Below are positions 18,138 to 27,451 of a DNA stretch of 64,000 nt, in pieces. Under the pieces are notes generated by a model. That model ran no database searches, had not been told where the DNA came from, and saw only the letters and a list, made by a program, of their open reading frames with translations. Numbering within the stretch: the first letter of the stretch is position 1; each line of letters starts with the position of its first letter. The translations under genes were made by a program, and so were the position numbers. Source of the stretch: Bacteroides sp. 224 (GTDB lineage Bacteria; Bacteroidota; Bacteroidia; Bacteroidales; Bacteroidaceae); assembly GCF_010500995.1 (NCBI RefSeq), contig NZ_QVMK01000012.1, positions 1 through 64,000 of the forward strand, in the 5' to 3' direction.

Positions 18138-20225
18138 ATGAAACCAGCTAATCTAATCACAATGTCAATAGCAGCTATGACATTAGCCTCTTGCGGCAAT
18201 CAGGAAGTCGCTAACAAAGATCAGGTGATTATTGAGAAATCAAACATTAAGATTGAAGGGAAACGAATGACTCCGGAAGCACTATGGGCTTTAGGACGTA
18301 TTGGCGGTGTATCTGTATCGCCCGACAATAAGCAAATTGTTTATACGGTTGCTTATTACAGCATTCCCGAAAACAAAAGTAATCGCGAGGTATTCATCAT
18401 GAATGCCGACGGAAGCGATAACAAGCAAATCACCCGTACCCCTTTCTCCGAAAACGAACTTACATGGATTAAAGGAGGCAGCAAATTGGCCTTTCTTTCT
18501 GCCGAAAGCGGAAGCAGCCAAATATGGGAGATGAATCCGGATGGAAGTGAAAGAAAACAATTAACCCACTATGAAGGGGATATTGAAGGCTTCTCTTTTT
18601 CTCCGGACGAGAAGAAACTTTTATTCATATCTCAGGTAAAAACAGTTAAAGCTACAGTCGAAAAATATCCGGATCTTCCCAAAGCAACGGGAATCATCGT
18701 AAACGATTTAATGTATAAACATTGGGATGAATGGGTAACTACTGCTCCTCACCCATTCATTGCCGATTTTGATGGTAAATCAATCTCCAACATTAAAGAT
18801 GTTCTGGAAGGAGAGCCATACGAAAGCCCCATGAAACCATTTGGTGGTATAGAACAGCTTGCCTGGAATACAACGTCGGACAAAGTTGCCTATACAAGTC
18901 GTAAAAAAACAGGTAAGGAGTATGCACTCTCTACTAATTCAGATATTTATGTGTATGATTTGAATACAAAACAATCAATCAATATCACAGAAGGCATGCC
19001 GGGATACGATACCAACCCCCAATATTCACCCGACGGAAAGAGTATTGCATGGTTAAGTATGGAACGTGATGGATATGAATCCGATTGGAATCGTTTGTTC
19101 ATCATGGATCTGGCTACAGGAGAGAAGCGTTTTATCAGCAAATCACTCGACTCCAATGTAGATGATTATTGCTGGAGCACAGACTCGAAGACCATCTACT
19201 TTACAAGTATATGGCATGCCAAGTCGCAAATCTATTCGGTAGATGTGGCATCCGAACAAGTTAAGCCCCTCACCGAAGGAGTTCATGATTATGCATCTGT
19301 GGCTCTTTGCGGAGATAAACTGATTGCAAAACGCCACTCTATGAGTATGGCAGATGAAATCTATTCGGTTGATTTGAGTGGTAAAGATACTCAGCTTACA
19401 TACGAGAACAAACATATCTACGATCAGTTGGAGATGGGTAAAGTAGAAGAAAGATGGATGACGACAACAGATGGCAAGCAAATGCTTACATGGGTTATTT
19501 ATCCACCCAACTTTGATCCGAACAAAAAGTACCCAACCATATTATATTGCACGGGAGGTCCTCAGAATGCAGTTAGTCAATTCTGGTCTTATCGTTGGAA
19601 TATGCAAATGATGGCCGCTAACGACTATATAATTGTTGCTCCCAACCGTCGCGGTCTGCCCGGATTTGGTTTGGAATGGAATGAGCAAATCAGTGGAGAT
19701 TATTCCGGCCAGTGTATGAAGGATCTTTTTGTAGCTATTGATGAAGTAAGCAAAGAGTCTTTCGTTGATAAAGATCGCTTAGGCTGTGTAGGAGCAAGTT
19801 TTGGTGGTTACACCGTTTACTGGATGGCTGGAAATCATAACAAACGATTCAAAGCATTCATTGCTCACGACGGACTCTTTAATCTGGAAGCGCAATATCT
19901 GGAAACAGAAGAAATGTGGTTTGCCAACTGGGATATGGGCGGAGCTTTCTGGGATAAAAACAATGCTACTGCTCAACGAACCTTTGCTAATTCTCCGCAT
20001 AAATTTATCGATAAATGGGACACTCCTATCTTGTGCATCCATGGAGAGAAAGATTATCGCGTACTTGCCACACAAGGAATGACTGCCTTTAATGCGGCTG
20101 TATTACGAGGCATTCCTGCAGAATTGTTACTTTATCCGGATGAAAACCATTGGGTATTGAAACCACAAAACGGTATTTTGTGGCAACGCACATTCTTTAA
20201 ATGGTTGGATAAATGGCTTAAATAA
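18138..20225 (+). CDS. S9 family peptidase, dipeptidyl-peptidase 5-like lipoprotein
   Basis: A 695-residue exported serine peptidase. A short signal with lipobox-like TLASC (Cys about 19) suggests a lipoprotein. Residues about 45-420 form a seven-bladed beta-propeller with repeated SPDNK/SPDGK turns. The C-terminal alpha/beta-hydrolase domain has the nucleophile in GASFGGY, Asp in HGEKDYRV and His in DENHW. The layout matches DPP5/acylaminoacyl-peptidase enzymes that release dipeptides from hydrophobic P1 sites in Porphyromonas and relatives; substrate choice here is inferred. It is a single-gene unit with its own promoter. Confidence 0.9.
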   Translation: MKPANLITMSIAAMTLASCGNQEVANKDQVIIEKSNIKIEGKRMTPEALWALGRIGGVSVSPDNKQIVYTVAYYSIPENKSNREVFIMNADGSDNKQITRTPFSENELTWIKGGSKLAFLSAESGSSQIWEMNPDGSERKQLTHYEGDIEGFSFSPDEKKLLFISQVKTVKATVEKYPDLPKATGIIVNDLMYKHWDEWVTTAPHPFIADFDGKSISNIKDVLEGEPYESPMKPFGGIEQLAWNTTSDKVAYTSRKKTGKEYALSTNSDIYVYDLNTKQSINITEGMPGYDTNPQYSPDGKSIAWLSMERDGYESDWNRLFIMDLATGEKRFISKSLDSNVDDYCWSTDSKTIYFTSIWHAKSQIYSVDVASEQVKPLTEGVHDYASVALCGDKLIAKRHSMSMADEIYSVDLSGKDTQLTYENKHIYDQLEMGKVEERWMTTTDGKQMLTWVIYPPNFDPNKKYPTILYCTGGPQNAVSQFWSYRWNMQMMAANDYIIVAPNRRGLPGFGLEWNEQISGDYSGQCMKDLFVAIDEVSKESFVDKDRLGCVGASFGGYTVYWMAGNHNKRFKAFIAHDGLFNLEAQYLETEEMWFANWDMGGAFWDKNNATAQRTFANSPHKFIDKWDTPILCIHGEKDYRVLATQGMTAFNAAVLRGIPAELLLYPDENHWVLKPQNGILWQRTFFKWLDKWLK

Positions 20226-20240
20226 TCATCAACACTTCAC

Positions 20241-20294
20241 CACAGAGAGCACAGAGGTCACAGAACTTTTTAATTAGCCTGTGATCTCTGTGTT
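20241..20294. repeat. CACAGAG-type palindromic element, copy 2
   Basis: Arms CACAGAGGTCACAG (20250-20263) and CTGTGATCTCTGTG (20279-20292) pair with few mismatches. The phrase cacagag recurs upstream, as in the copies at 144-207 and 37979-38033. It lies between the convergent DPP5-like and LuxR-type genes. Confidence 0.6.
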
Positions 20295-20298
20295 ATAA

Positions 20299-20907
20299 TT
20301 ATAAGTCCTTTATGTCGCTCAGTTCCACCAACTTATTTACGATTGCATAAATGGTTAATCCGGCCGCACTATGTATTTGCAACTTTCTGCTGACATTTCT
20401 ACGATGCGTGATTACTGTGTGAATAGACAAAAAGAGTTTCTCTGCTATCTCTTTATTAGTCATACCTTTTACTACACAGATTACAATTTCTTTCTCGCGC
20501 AAACTTAAAGTTTCGGAGTTTTCATCCTCCTCATCGTCATGAATATTTTGCAAATTACTGATCTTCTTTGTCAGCACATCCACATCATCAAATATGGAAA
20601 CCGAAGCATCGTATTTATTTAGTATCGAAGCATCAATAAAAGTGGTGGCCAATGCTACTAACCGCACATTCTTTCCCGCCGGGTCGTTACGAAAACGACT
20701 CACATCAAAGTAGTCGCCAAAGCCAGGGTTCACAAAAAGAATATGAGGAGGCTGTGTTCTCATACAATCATTCAGTGCTTCAACCGAGGCCAACTCTATT
20801 GGTTGTATTCTTAAATTAGGAAGTCTTTTCAACACGAGAGTCAACCCGCTACGAATGATTACCGAAGACTCTGCTACCGCTATTCGAATTACCTCACTAT
20901 TTTTCAT
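20299..20907 (-). CDS. LuxR-type transcriptional regulator with degenerate receiver
   Basis: A 202-residue regulator. Residues about 5-120 resemble a CheY-like receiver but lack the usual phosphoacceptor: the strand reads PHILFVNPGFG where an Asp would be expected, and the acidic pair near residue 12 is reduced to AESS. Residues about 138-195 are a clear LuxR/NarL helix-turn-helix (LSLREKEIVICVVKGMTNKE). Regulation by phosphorylation therefore looks unlikely; input may come from its operon partner. The gene overlaps the end of the upstream hemerythrin gene by 11 bp. Confidence 0.85.
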   Translation of the reverse strand: MKNSEVIRIAVAESSVIIRSGLTLVLKRLPNLRIQPIELASVEALNDCMRTQPPHILFVNPGFGDYFDVSRFRNDPAGKNVRLVALATTFIDASILNKYDASVSIFDDVDVLTKKISNLQNIHDDEEDENSETLSLREKEIVICVVKGMTNKEIAEKLFLSIHTVITHRRNVSRKLQIHSAAGLTIYAIVNKLVELSDIKDL

Positions 20908-21601
20908 TCCCTAAAATCCTCCTCTCAAGTTTTAGTATAGCAGGCACCAGTAGATAGTCTTCCACATTGCAGTGCGAATCTAATCCTTCCTCACAAGTAT
21001 AAATATCAAATAAAGCAGTATTAAGCATGCTTTTATTAGCCTTGGGTGGACAATATTTAATGAGAATATTTTTAAGTTCAGTCAACTTTTCACTAATCTG
21101 GTCATGGTGTTTGGAAAAAGTACTGATCTTATAGTTTTCGAGCGGAGTATTATTCAATAATGAATCTACATACTTAAAAACTGTTTTTTCTTCATACTCC
21201 ATGTGCTTTCTTACTTCATTCATATAGTCATCAAAGAACTTCAGTATGAGGAAAGAAACACCATCATCAGCACAATCAATGGCATAAATGAGCTTACGGC
21301 GAATACCCGGAAGGCAAAAATCCAAGAAGTATATATGAGATTGATGCAGATAATCGACCAAAGCAGGCACCGAAAGTTCTTCCTTACTATCATCAATGCG
21401 CGAAAACCCTTCGACCACAAAGTTAACTACAGCCAGAAATGTCGGACAATCTACATTATTCATTTCACAAACTTCCTTTACTGTTTTCTCTCCAAACCCT
21501 AAAGAAAGCCCAAAACGACTCATTACTTGCAATAAAGTATAGTTATCACTAATCAGATCCACCATCTTATCGGATGGTTTATATTTTTGAGTTTCACCCA
21601 T
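20897..21601 (-). CDS. Hemerythrin-domain protein
   Basis: A 234-residue protein with a hemerythrin-like His pattern in four helices: DYLHQSHIYFLDF, EVRKHMEYEE, FSKHHDQI and a C-terminal CNVEDYLLVP. An N-terminal region of about 80 residues resembles the DUF542/ScdA-type segment of iron-sulfur repair di-iron proteins. Such proteins carry a di-iron site and respond to oxygen or nitric oxide. The ATG at 21601 is preferred to a GTG two codons earlier. The gene overlaps the LuxR-type gene by 11 bp; a sensing role for the pair is inference. An AT-rich palindrome found at other genes of this block lies upstream (21664-21677). Confidence 0.82.
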   Translation of the reverse strand: MGETQKYKPSDKMVDLISDNYTLLQVMSRFGLSLGFGEKTVKEVCEMNNVDCPTFLAVVNFVVEGFSRIDDSKEELSVPALVDYLHQSHIYFLDFCLPGIRRKLIYAIDCADDGVSFLILKFFDDYMNEVRKHMEYEEKTVFKYVDSLLNNTPLENYKISTFSKHHDQISEKLTELKNILIKYCPPKANKSMLNTALFDIYTCEEGLDSHCNVEDYLLVPAILKLERRILGNEK

Positions 21602-21627
21602 TTTCACCTAATTATATTATGAACACG

Positions 21628-21635
21628 CAAAGTAA
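21628..21635 (-). promoter_or_regulatory. Probable -7 box of the hemerythrin-luxR operon
   Basis: TTACTTTG (minus strand) has one mismatch to TAnnTTTG and lies 26 bp before the ATG at 21601. The shared 14-bp motif sits 28 bp further upstream. Confidence 0.45.
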
Positions 21636-21663
21636 CACATTATCAGTCACAAATGCAATCACC

Positions 21664-21677
21664 ATAAATAGGTATTT
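21664..21677. promoter_or_regulatory. Shared 14-bp motif ATAAATAGGTATTT, copy 1
   Basis: An exact copy of the 14-mer also found at 28864-28877 and, inverted, at 28824-28837; a 12/14 match is at 31203-31216. It is a near-palindrome (TAAATA-GG-TATTTA). It lies between the divergent hemerythrin and flavodoxin promoters, the position expected of an operator. Confidence 0.55.
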
Positions 21678-21763
21678 TAAATTCAGAAAGAGCTACCTAA
21701 TTGTAGGGTGTATCTGTATAAATTTCATTATTTCTGGGTATTTCCCGAGATAGCAGTCTATCT

Positions 21764-21771
21764 TATCTTTG
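21764..21771 (+). promoter_or_regulatory. -7 box of the flavodoxin gene
   Basis: TATCTTTG, an exact TAnnTTTG match, with a TTTC at -33 spacing (19 nt). It is 35 bp before the ATG. Confidence 0.7.
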
Positions 21772-21806
21772 TAATCAAATAAATAACATGATTAATAAAA
21801 TACAAC

Positions 21807-22313
21807 ATGAGTAAGATTGGAATTTTCTATGGTTCTACTACCGGAACCACCGAAGACATGGCACGCAGAGTAGCAAATAAGTTAAATGTATCTGATGCAG
21901 ATATCCATGATGCATCAGGCATTACAGAAGCCACAGTGGCAGGTTATGATGCTCTTATCCTGGGTAGTTCAACCTGGGGCGACGGAGAGTTGCAAGACGA
22001 TTGGTATGATGCTATTAAAACAATCAAGAAAGTAGATTTATCTCATAAGTTCGTTGCGCTATTCGGTTGTGGAGACAGCGAATCATATAGCGATACTTTC
22101 TGCGACGCAATCGGTATTCTTTATGAAGAACTGAAAGGAACCGGATGTACATTCTGTGGTTCTGTAGAAACTACTGATTATACCTTCGATGCTTCTATAG
22201 CCGTTGTTAACGGAAAATTTGTAGGTTTACCGCTCGATGAGCTTAATGAAGATGGCAAAACAGACGACCGGATTGCCCATTGGACCGAATCTCTCAAAAA
22301 GGAAATAAACTAA
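21807..22313 (+). CDS. fldA: Flavodoxin
   Basis: A 168-residue long-chain flavodoxin, a soluble FMN electron carrier that replaces ferredoxin when iron is scarce. The phosphate-binding loop is YGSTTGTTEDMA (residues about 8-19), the first FMN loop is STWGDGELQDDW and the second is FGCGDSESYSD. The final third has the extra segment typical of long-chain flavodoxins. It is flanked by a hemerythrin regulator operon and an imelysin/di-haem operon, consistent with iron or redox control. Single-gene unit. Confidence 0.96.
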   Translation: MSKIGIFYGSTTGTTEDMARRVANKLNVSDADIHDASGITEATVAGYDALILGSSTWGDGELQDDWYDAIKTIKKVDLSHKFVALFGCGDSESYSDTFCDAIGILYEELKGTGCTFCGSVETTDYTFDASIAVVNGKFVGLPLDELNEDGKTDDRIAHWTESLKKEIN

Positions 22314-22343
22314 ACAACCTTTCTTTTGCATGTCTAACCGAGT

Positions 22344-22378
22344 AGGAGGGCGGAACCAAAAAGTTTCGCCCTTCTTTT
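22344..22378 (+). terminator. Intrinsic terminator after the flavodoxin gene
   Basis: The stem 22344-22356 / 22363-22375 (GGAGGGCG-type arm with wobbles, short A-rich loop) is followed by TTTTAT. It also faces the end of the convergent cytochrome-biogenesis gene. Confidence 0.75.
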
Positions 22379-22379
22379 A

Positions 22380-24623
22380 TCAAGCATAGCTATGCAACCC
22401 ACCCAGCACATAATTCACACCAAAGTAAGTCATCAAAACGGTGAGAAAAGACAAGCACATATAGATATGAAAAAAAACGGGCTTACGGAAAATTTTTAAT
22501 GATTGCGTATGTACTGCCATGCTATACACCAACAGAGTAATTAACGCCCAAACTTCTTTAGGATCCCAAGCCCAGTAACGCCCCCAAGAAATATTTGCCC
22601 AAATAGCACCTATAAAAATTCCTGCTGCCAGAAAAAACAATCCGGGAATCAGAAATAGCCGAGAGATTAATTGTAAAGTCTCTATTTGTTTTTTAGTTTC
22701 CGGGGTTCTCTTCACGGCATAGAGAAACAAAGAAACAACTCCCCCTAAAAAGGTAAACGCCAAAAGGGCATAAGACATCATAATGGTAGAAACATGAAGG
22801 CTTAAAAGCGGAGAAGAAAGCACCGGCATCAATGGAGTAATCTGAGGATTCATCATACTGAAAGAAGCCACCAAAAGAAAAAAGCCCGATAACAAAAAAC
22901 CAAAAGGAACAACCAAACGAAACCTTTTGTAAAAGCATAAAGCGATAAGCATCACACACCATGCCATAAAAACCATTGTTTCAAAGCCGTTTCCCATAGG
23001 CCAACGACCACTGATATATGTTCTGAGCCCTATACAGAAAGTAAGGAAAGCAAAAGATAAGAACAAACAAACAACACCTCCCCCGAATAACAACCGGGAA
23101 CCGGCAAACGCTTTCTGACGAACTAACTCTGTGACCAACAGCATCAACATAAGTAGCCCCAGTGTCAGGTTCATACGAAATAACAGAGGCACATACGGTA
23201 GGCGATTGTATGTTAGTTCAGCCTTTACTTTCGAGGAAGAAAGCACCGACTCTCCCCCACTCTTTAATTGATAGTTCAGGAGTTTTTCCACATAAAGATG
23301 AAACTCTTCACTATTCTTCTTTATAACCTGTTCATTGAGCAATGCAAACATCTTCTTCACAAAAAGGCGTTGACCGACATCTGTATTATCAGGCAGTTGT
23401 GCTGTAGAGTTACACCACACTATCTGTCCGTTCTCCGCGACGGGAAAAACCTTCAGTAATTCTCCTTTACTCAACATTAATATCAGTTGCACTTTTTCAT
23501 CTACCTCACTTATTGCTTTTTGCAAAGAAGAGAGTTTGCCCTGATGAAGTTCGCTCCAATACGATTCAAAAATATAAGTGCTTGTTTGATCAAAAAAGTC
23601 AGTCAGTGCAGCATACTCATTCAGGTTGAACATTTTTCTTACTGCTGCACTTTTCACATGTATACAAGGCTCATATTTCCATAAGCCGGGATAAAAAATC
23701 CATCCTGATAAAAACTGTTCCGGTGTATACCCTCTGTGGCTCACGGACCCTGTTACTTTTTTACTGAAATCATAGGCAAGTGTCTGCAAAAGAGTGATTC
23801 TTCCGTTATAAAGAACCTGCACTTCTCCAAACTTAGCGGCATCATTCCGAGGCAATACGCGGTTGGTCTCCCGGTTGGCTTGTAAAGAAACTAATGGAAG
23901 TAATAAGAAAACAAACATAAAAACATTTTTCCGCAACAGGGGGTTTTTCAACAACCGCCTCATGCTTCCATTTGGAGAAAAAAGCACCCATAGCATAGAA
24001 ATAAATAAAAGGAAATAGCCAGTATAAGTTACAGGAATGCCCCACACATCCCTGTTCACAGTAAGTATAGCTCCCTGCATATCTTCGTCATAAGAAGATT
24101 GATATAAACGAATGCCTCTATATGAAAATATGCGATTCATAGATACACTCTCCCGAAAAGAAATATCTTTTTCATCTATTACCAAAAAGGAACTAATATA
24201 ATCAGCCGGTGCATTTGTACCCGGATAATAATCAATTGAAAAATCTGTAAGTTCAAGTGTTAAAGGCAATACGATTTGTTGCTCACCTCCATCTTCTCCC
24301 TCAACAATAAAAGTATTACACTTCTCATTCATCCTCAAATGCACATATCCTCTTTGTGCAGTAAGCGAAGTCAACAATGCACCGAGCAGTATCACCAAGA
24401 AGGAAACATGCAGAATAAAAACGGAAAAGCTCTTTTTATATACCTTTACCGATACAATATAACAAAGGGAAGATAAAGCTAATCCTCCCCATAAAATGCT
24501 AAACCAAACCGAACCGTAGATATATTGAGATACATACTGTAATCCGTGATATTTCTCAATAAAAGTGGTAACAGCCAGACAAATCAAGACAATGGTTAAT
24601 AAGCCAAACGATAGTTTCTTCAT
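22380..24623 (-). CDS. Cytochrome c biogenesis protein, ResB-CcsA fusion
   Basis: A 747-residue inner-membrane protein of the System II haem-ligation pathway. The N-terminal half has three helices, a periplasmic ResB-like domain (residues about 100-430) and a returning helix. The C-terminal half (from about 480) is CcsA-like, with the tryptophan-rich haem motif WGRYWAWDPKEVW near residue 685. Fusion of the two halves is usual in Bacteroidetes. It should attach haem to the CXXCH motifs of the di-haem protein encoded just upstream, where it lies in the same operon. The ATG at 24623 is chosen for MKKLSFGLL; an in-frame ATG at 24665 is possible. Confidence 0.9.
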   Translation of the reverse strand: MKKLSFGLLTIVLICLAVTTFIEKYHGLQYVSQYIYGSVWFSILWGGLALSSLCYIVSVKVYKKSFSVFILHVSFLVILLGALLTSLTAQRGYVHLRMNEKCNTFIVEGEDGGEQQIVLPLTLELTDFSIDYYPGTNAPADYISSFLVIDEKDISFRESVSMNRIFSYRGIRLYQSSYDEDMQGAILTVNRDVWGIPVTYTGYFLLFISMLWVLFSPNGSMRRLLKNPLLRKNVFMFVFLLLPLVSLQANRETNRVLPRNDAAKFGEVQVLYNGRITLLQTLAYDFSKKVTGSVSHRGYTPEQFLSGWIFYPGLWKYEPCIHVKSAAVRKMFNLNEYAALTDFFDQTSTYIFESYWSELHQGKLSSLQKAISEVDEKVQLILMLSKGELLKVFPVAENGQIVWCNSTAQLPDNTDVGQRLFVKKMFALLNEQVIKKNSEEFHLYVEKLLNYQLKSGGESVLSSSKVKAELTYNRLPYVPLLFRMNLTLGLLMLMLLVTELVRQKAFAGSRLLFGGGVVCLFLSFAFLTFCIGLRTYISGRWPMGNGFETMVFMAWCVMLIALCFYKRFRLVVPFGFLLSGFFLLVASFSMMNPQITPLMPVLSSPLLSLHVSTIMMSYALLAFTFLGGVVSLFLYAVKRTPETKKQIETLQLISRLFLIPGLFFLAAGIFIGAIWANISWGRYWAWDPKEVWALITLLVYSMAVHTQSLKIFRKPVFFHIYMCLSFLTVLMTYFGVNYVLGGLHSYA

Positions 24624-24673
24624 AATGCATTTATGGAAAGGATTACTTTTTATATGAAAATTCAAAACGGTTT

Positions 24674-26185
24674 CTAAATAGATTCGAGAAACTTCACCAC
24701 CGCATCCCTTTCGGTTTTGCTAAGTGCTCTGAATTTCTCTACAGACTTTTCTGCTTCACCACCATGCCACATGATAGCTTCAATGTAATTACGGGCACGC
24801 ATATCATGCAGATGATCACCGGCTCCGGTACATTGCTCCGACAGTCCTCTTCCCCACAACGGAGTAGTACGACACCACCCAGTACGAATGTTGTTCTTCA
24901 TCTCTAACCGATGTTGCAACAAGTCACTATAAGGCCAAATTGTTTGATAAGGATAGCGAGGAAGTTTTCCGGCCACCATCGGATCTCCTGTATAATTATC
25001 AGGTCCGGTTATCCAAGACGGGCGATGGCAAGCTGTACATCCAATGGAATTAAAGACCTTTTTACCCTTTTGTACTTCTTCATCATCCAGATTACGGGCA
25101 GCAGGCACAGCCAATCCACGATGCCATATCATAAAATCAATATAATCATCGTCAGACATTTCCGGTTCTAAATTCTGCGACATCAATTCACTGTAAATCT
25201 CTTCCTCGCTTTTAGCTAATTTGGCTTGTATATCTAAATTTTGCGACATCGCCTTTGCCCATGCACCGGTTATGTAATTCTTCGTACGATCGGAACGAGT
25301 TACACTTGTTATATTCCATATAGCATTGGCACCCGGACCATTCTGTAAGGTTCCTCTTGAAAGCGCATAAGTAAAACGTCCCGGATGGGTCGTTCCATCT
25401 GCTTCGGTAATGTCTTTCCCAATACGCCCCTGACAATAACCACGTGCCTGTTGGCGCGTATATTCCAATCGTAAAGAGTCATCATGTATAGCATCGAGCA
25501 AGCCTGTGCCATAAATACCGATAGTAGCTTCCAGACGAACATCATAATTCTTTGGTTTAGGGTCTGTATTGATATAAGCGGGGTCAATAGTTACCTCCGG
25601 ATAAATTAACTGATAAGTTTCTCCGTCAGGAAATGTATTTCCGTATTTATCCGTATAAGACAACCATTCTATTTTAATTCCGTTTTCATCTACCGGAGGT
25701 AAGAAAGGAGCTATAGCCTTGGTTTGTGGCATACCTGTCAGTTCGGGCACATAAGCATCTGTATCCTTATCATAAACCACCAAAAGATAACCATTACCAA
25801 AGTCATTGGCACGATACCTGTCCATACGCTTGCCATGACCGTAGCCAGGATGGCAGGCAATACATGAATTACGCACAAATGCCGGACCTAAACCTGTACG
25901 CGGTGCTCCGGGGTCGGTACCTTCAATATAATTATTCTCAAAAAGTGATTCTCCGCGCATAAAAGCGGCATTCATGGCAGCATCTTCCTCTACTATAGGA
26001 GTGGCTTGTTCATAGGCACTTGATGTATTTACATTTATGAAGGTGGTTCCCAATTTCCCTCCGGTGTACCATTCGGCAGAGAGTTCTCTTCCTTTATCTT
26101 TGTCATCGCCCGAAGAATCATTGTCATTACAGGCGGAAAACCCCATCAGGAGTAAAAAGCTAATTAATAAATCTCTTTTTTTCAT
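24674..26185 (-). CDS. Di-haem oxidoreductase-like lipoprotein (DUF1111 type)
   Basis: A 503-residue exported protein with a lipobox (GFSAC, near residue 18). It has two CXXCH haem c sites, CIACH at residue 108 and CTACH at 383, in the layout of DUF1111/di-haem peroxidase-related proteins. These are often annotated as thiol oxidoreductases and are frequently encoded beside imelysins. The start at 26185 gives a proper signal; an upstream reading to 26311 would overlap the imelysin gene. The position between imelysin and the ResB-CcsA gene suggests a periplasmic redox step in iron uptake, an inference from context. Confidence 0.87.
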   Translation of the reverse strand: MKKRDLLISFLLLMGFSACNDNDSSGDDKDKGRELSAEWYTGGKLGTTFINVNTSSAYEQATPIVEEDAAMNAAFMRGESLFENNYIEGTDPGAPRTGLGPAFVRNSCIACHPGYGHGKRMDRYRANDFGNGYLLVVYDKDTDAYVPELTGMPQTKAIAPFLPPVDENGIKIEWLSYTDKYGNTFPDGETYQLIYPEVTIDPAYINTDPKPKNYDVRLEATIGIYGTGLLDAIHDDSLRLEYTRQQARGYCQGRIGKDITEADGTTHPGRFTYALSRGTLQNGPGANAIWNITSVTRSDRTKNYITGAWAKAMSQNLDIQAKLAKSEEEIYSELMSQNLEPEMSDDDYIDFMIWHRGLAVPAARNLDDEEVQKGKKVFNSIGCTACHRPSWITGPDNYTGDPMVAGKLPRYPYQTIWPYSDLLQHRLEMKNNIRTGWCRTTPLWGRGLSEQCTGAGDHLHDMRARNYIEAIMWHGGEAEKSVEKFRALSKTERDAVVKFLESI

Positions 26186-26258
26186 ATATCCACTTAAGTA
26201 TTGAAAGCGTACCACTTTTTCGGAGGCACGCTTAAACATTATTTTTTCAGTCTGATTA

Positions 26259-27428
26259 CTACTGATTAGAAATGGCATCTGCAACTTCACGTAGAACATC
26301 ACAAAGATCATTGCAAGTATCCATAGCCACCTGGTTTTTAGATTTCTCCAGATTATTACGGAATGGCTGAATGATAGTACCTATACCTGTTTTATTATCG
26401 GAACCTATTGTTTCGATCATTGCATCTTTAAGTTTTTCTGCTAAATCAGGATTGAAAGATTTCACATAACTGTAGATCGATTTATTCTCGTTTCTTTTAC
26501 CATCTACCCCACCCATGCAAGAGTTATAAATTCCTCTGATGTTATCCTGAAAATCTTGTTTAGAGTTCCAGCTGAACCATGATTCAACATCAAGTACATT
26601 ATTACTTGCCACCGGATCGGCAATCTTTGTATTCCCCACTTCGTTTGCTATTCCAAAACAGCCTTTATCTCCACTTATAATTTCATGCAGTGCACTTACC
26701 TTTGTTTTATAGGTACTTCCCGGAAGTCCTGCATTCATTAAATTCTCACCCCATTCATCGTCTTGTTCGGCTTCGGCTTCTTCCAGATATTCTTTCTTTT
26801 CATCTGTGATATTATCCATACCTTTCCAAGCTGCTTCCAGAATAAGACATTGCAATTTCAAGTCACCAGCTACACCTACTGCATACTTCAGTTCATTTTC
26901 CGAAGCGTCTGTACGAGGTTTAGAGTCTTTGAACAGTACATACTCAATGGCATGAAAACCTAAAGATCCTCCTTGCAAGTTGTTAGTTGCATAATCCGCA
27001 TCAAAGTCTTCCATAATGCTGGGGCTGTTCAATAATTTATCTAAATTAGCCTGATCCAATGGCCAGGTATCAATATGTGGGTCAATACCTTTTTTAGAAG
27101 CCGGACCAAATAAGAATGCTTCGCTCAACTCCCAGTATAAACGAGCATCTTTCCATACTTCAGTAGCTTTGGTTGCTTTTTGCAAGTTGGTAGGGTCATT
27201 CTGAAGAGCGATACAGGCTTCTTCCAGTTTTATCGAAGCATCAGCCAGATTCTCATAAGTTACATATACAGTATTGTTCACATATTGAGAAATAATTTCT
27301 CCCAATAAAAGGTCACGTTCTTCTGATGAGTTATCATCATCATCGTCGCTACAAGAGGCAAAGCTAACTGCTGTGACAGCAATTATCATTGCAAACAAAT
27401 AATAGTTAATAAACTTTTTCATTTTCAT
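26259..27428 (-). CDS. Imelysin family lipoprotein
   Basis: A 389-residue lipoprotein (signal ending SFASC, then an Asp-rich linker) of the imelysin/ICMP family. The GxHxxE motif appears as GFHAIEYVLF, the metal-binding site of the family. Members such as IrpA and EfeO-related proteins are periplasmic and linked to iron or haem uptake rather than proteolysis. The gene lies between the porin and di-haem genes, all on the minus strand with gaps of 23 and 73 bp, so it belongs to one operon. Confidence 0.9.
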   Translation of the reverse strand: MKMKKFINYYLFAMIIAVTAVSFASCSDDDDDNSSEERDLLLGEIISQYVNNTVYVTYENLADASIKLEEACIALQNDPTNLQKATKATEVWKDARLYWELSEAFLFGPASKKGIDPHIDTWPLDQANLDKLLNSPSIMEDFDADYATNNLQGGSLGFHAIEYVLFKDSKPRTDASENELKYAVGVAGDLKLQCLILEAAWKGMDNITDEKKEYLEEAEAEQDDEWGENLMNAGLPGSTYKTKVSALHEIISGDKGCFGIANEVGNTKIADPVASNNVLDVESWFSWNSKQDFQDNIRGIYNSCMGGVDGKRNENKSIYSYVKSFNPDLAEKLKDAMIETIGSDNKTGIGTIIQPFRNNLEKSKNQVAMDTCNDLCDVLREVADAISNQ

Positions 27429-27451
27429 TCTTACTTTTATTATATAAATGG

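Noticed and set aside
24674..26311. Longer di-haem protein starting at 26311
   Set aside because: It would overlap the imelysin gene by 53 bp and bury the signal peptide and lipobox; 26185 gives a normal lipoprotein start.
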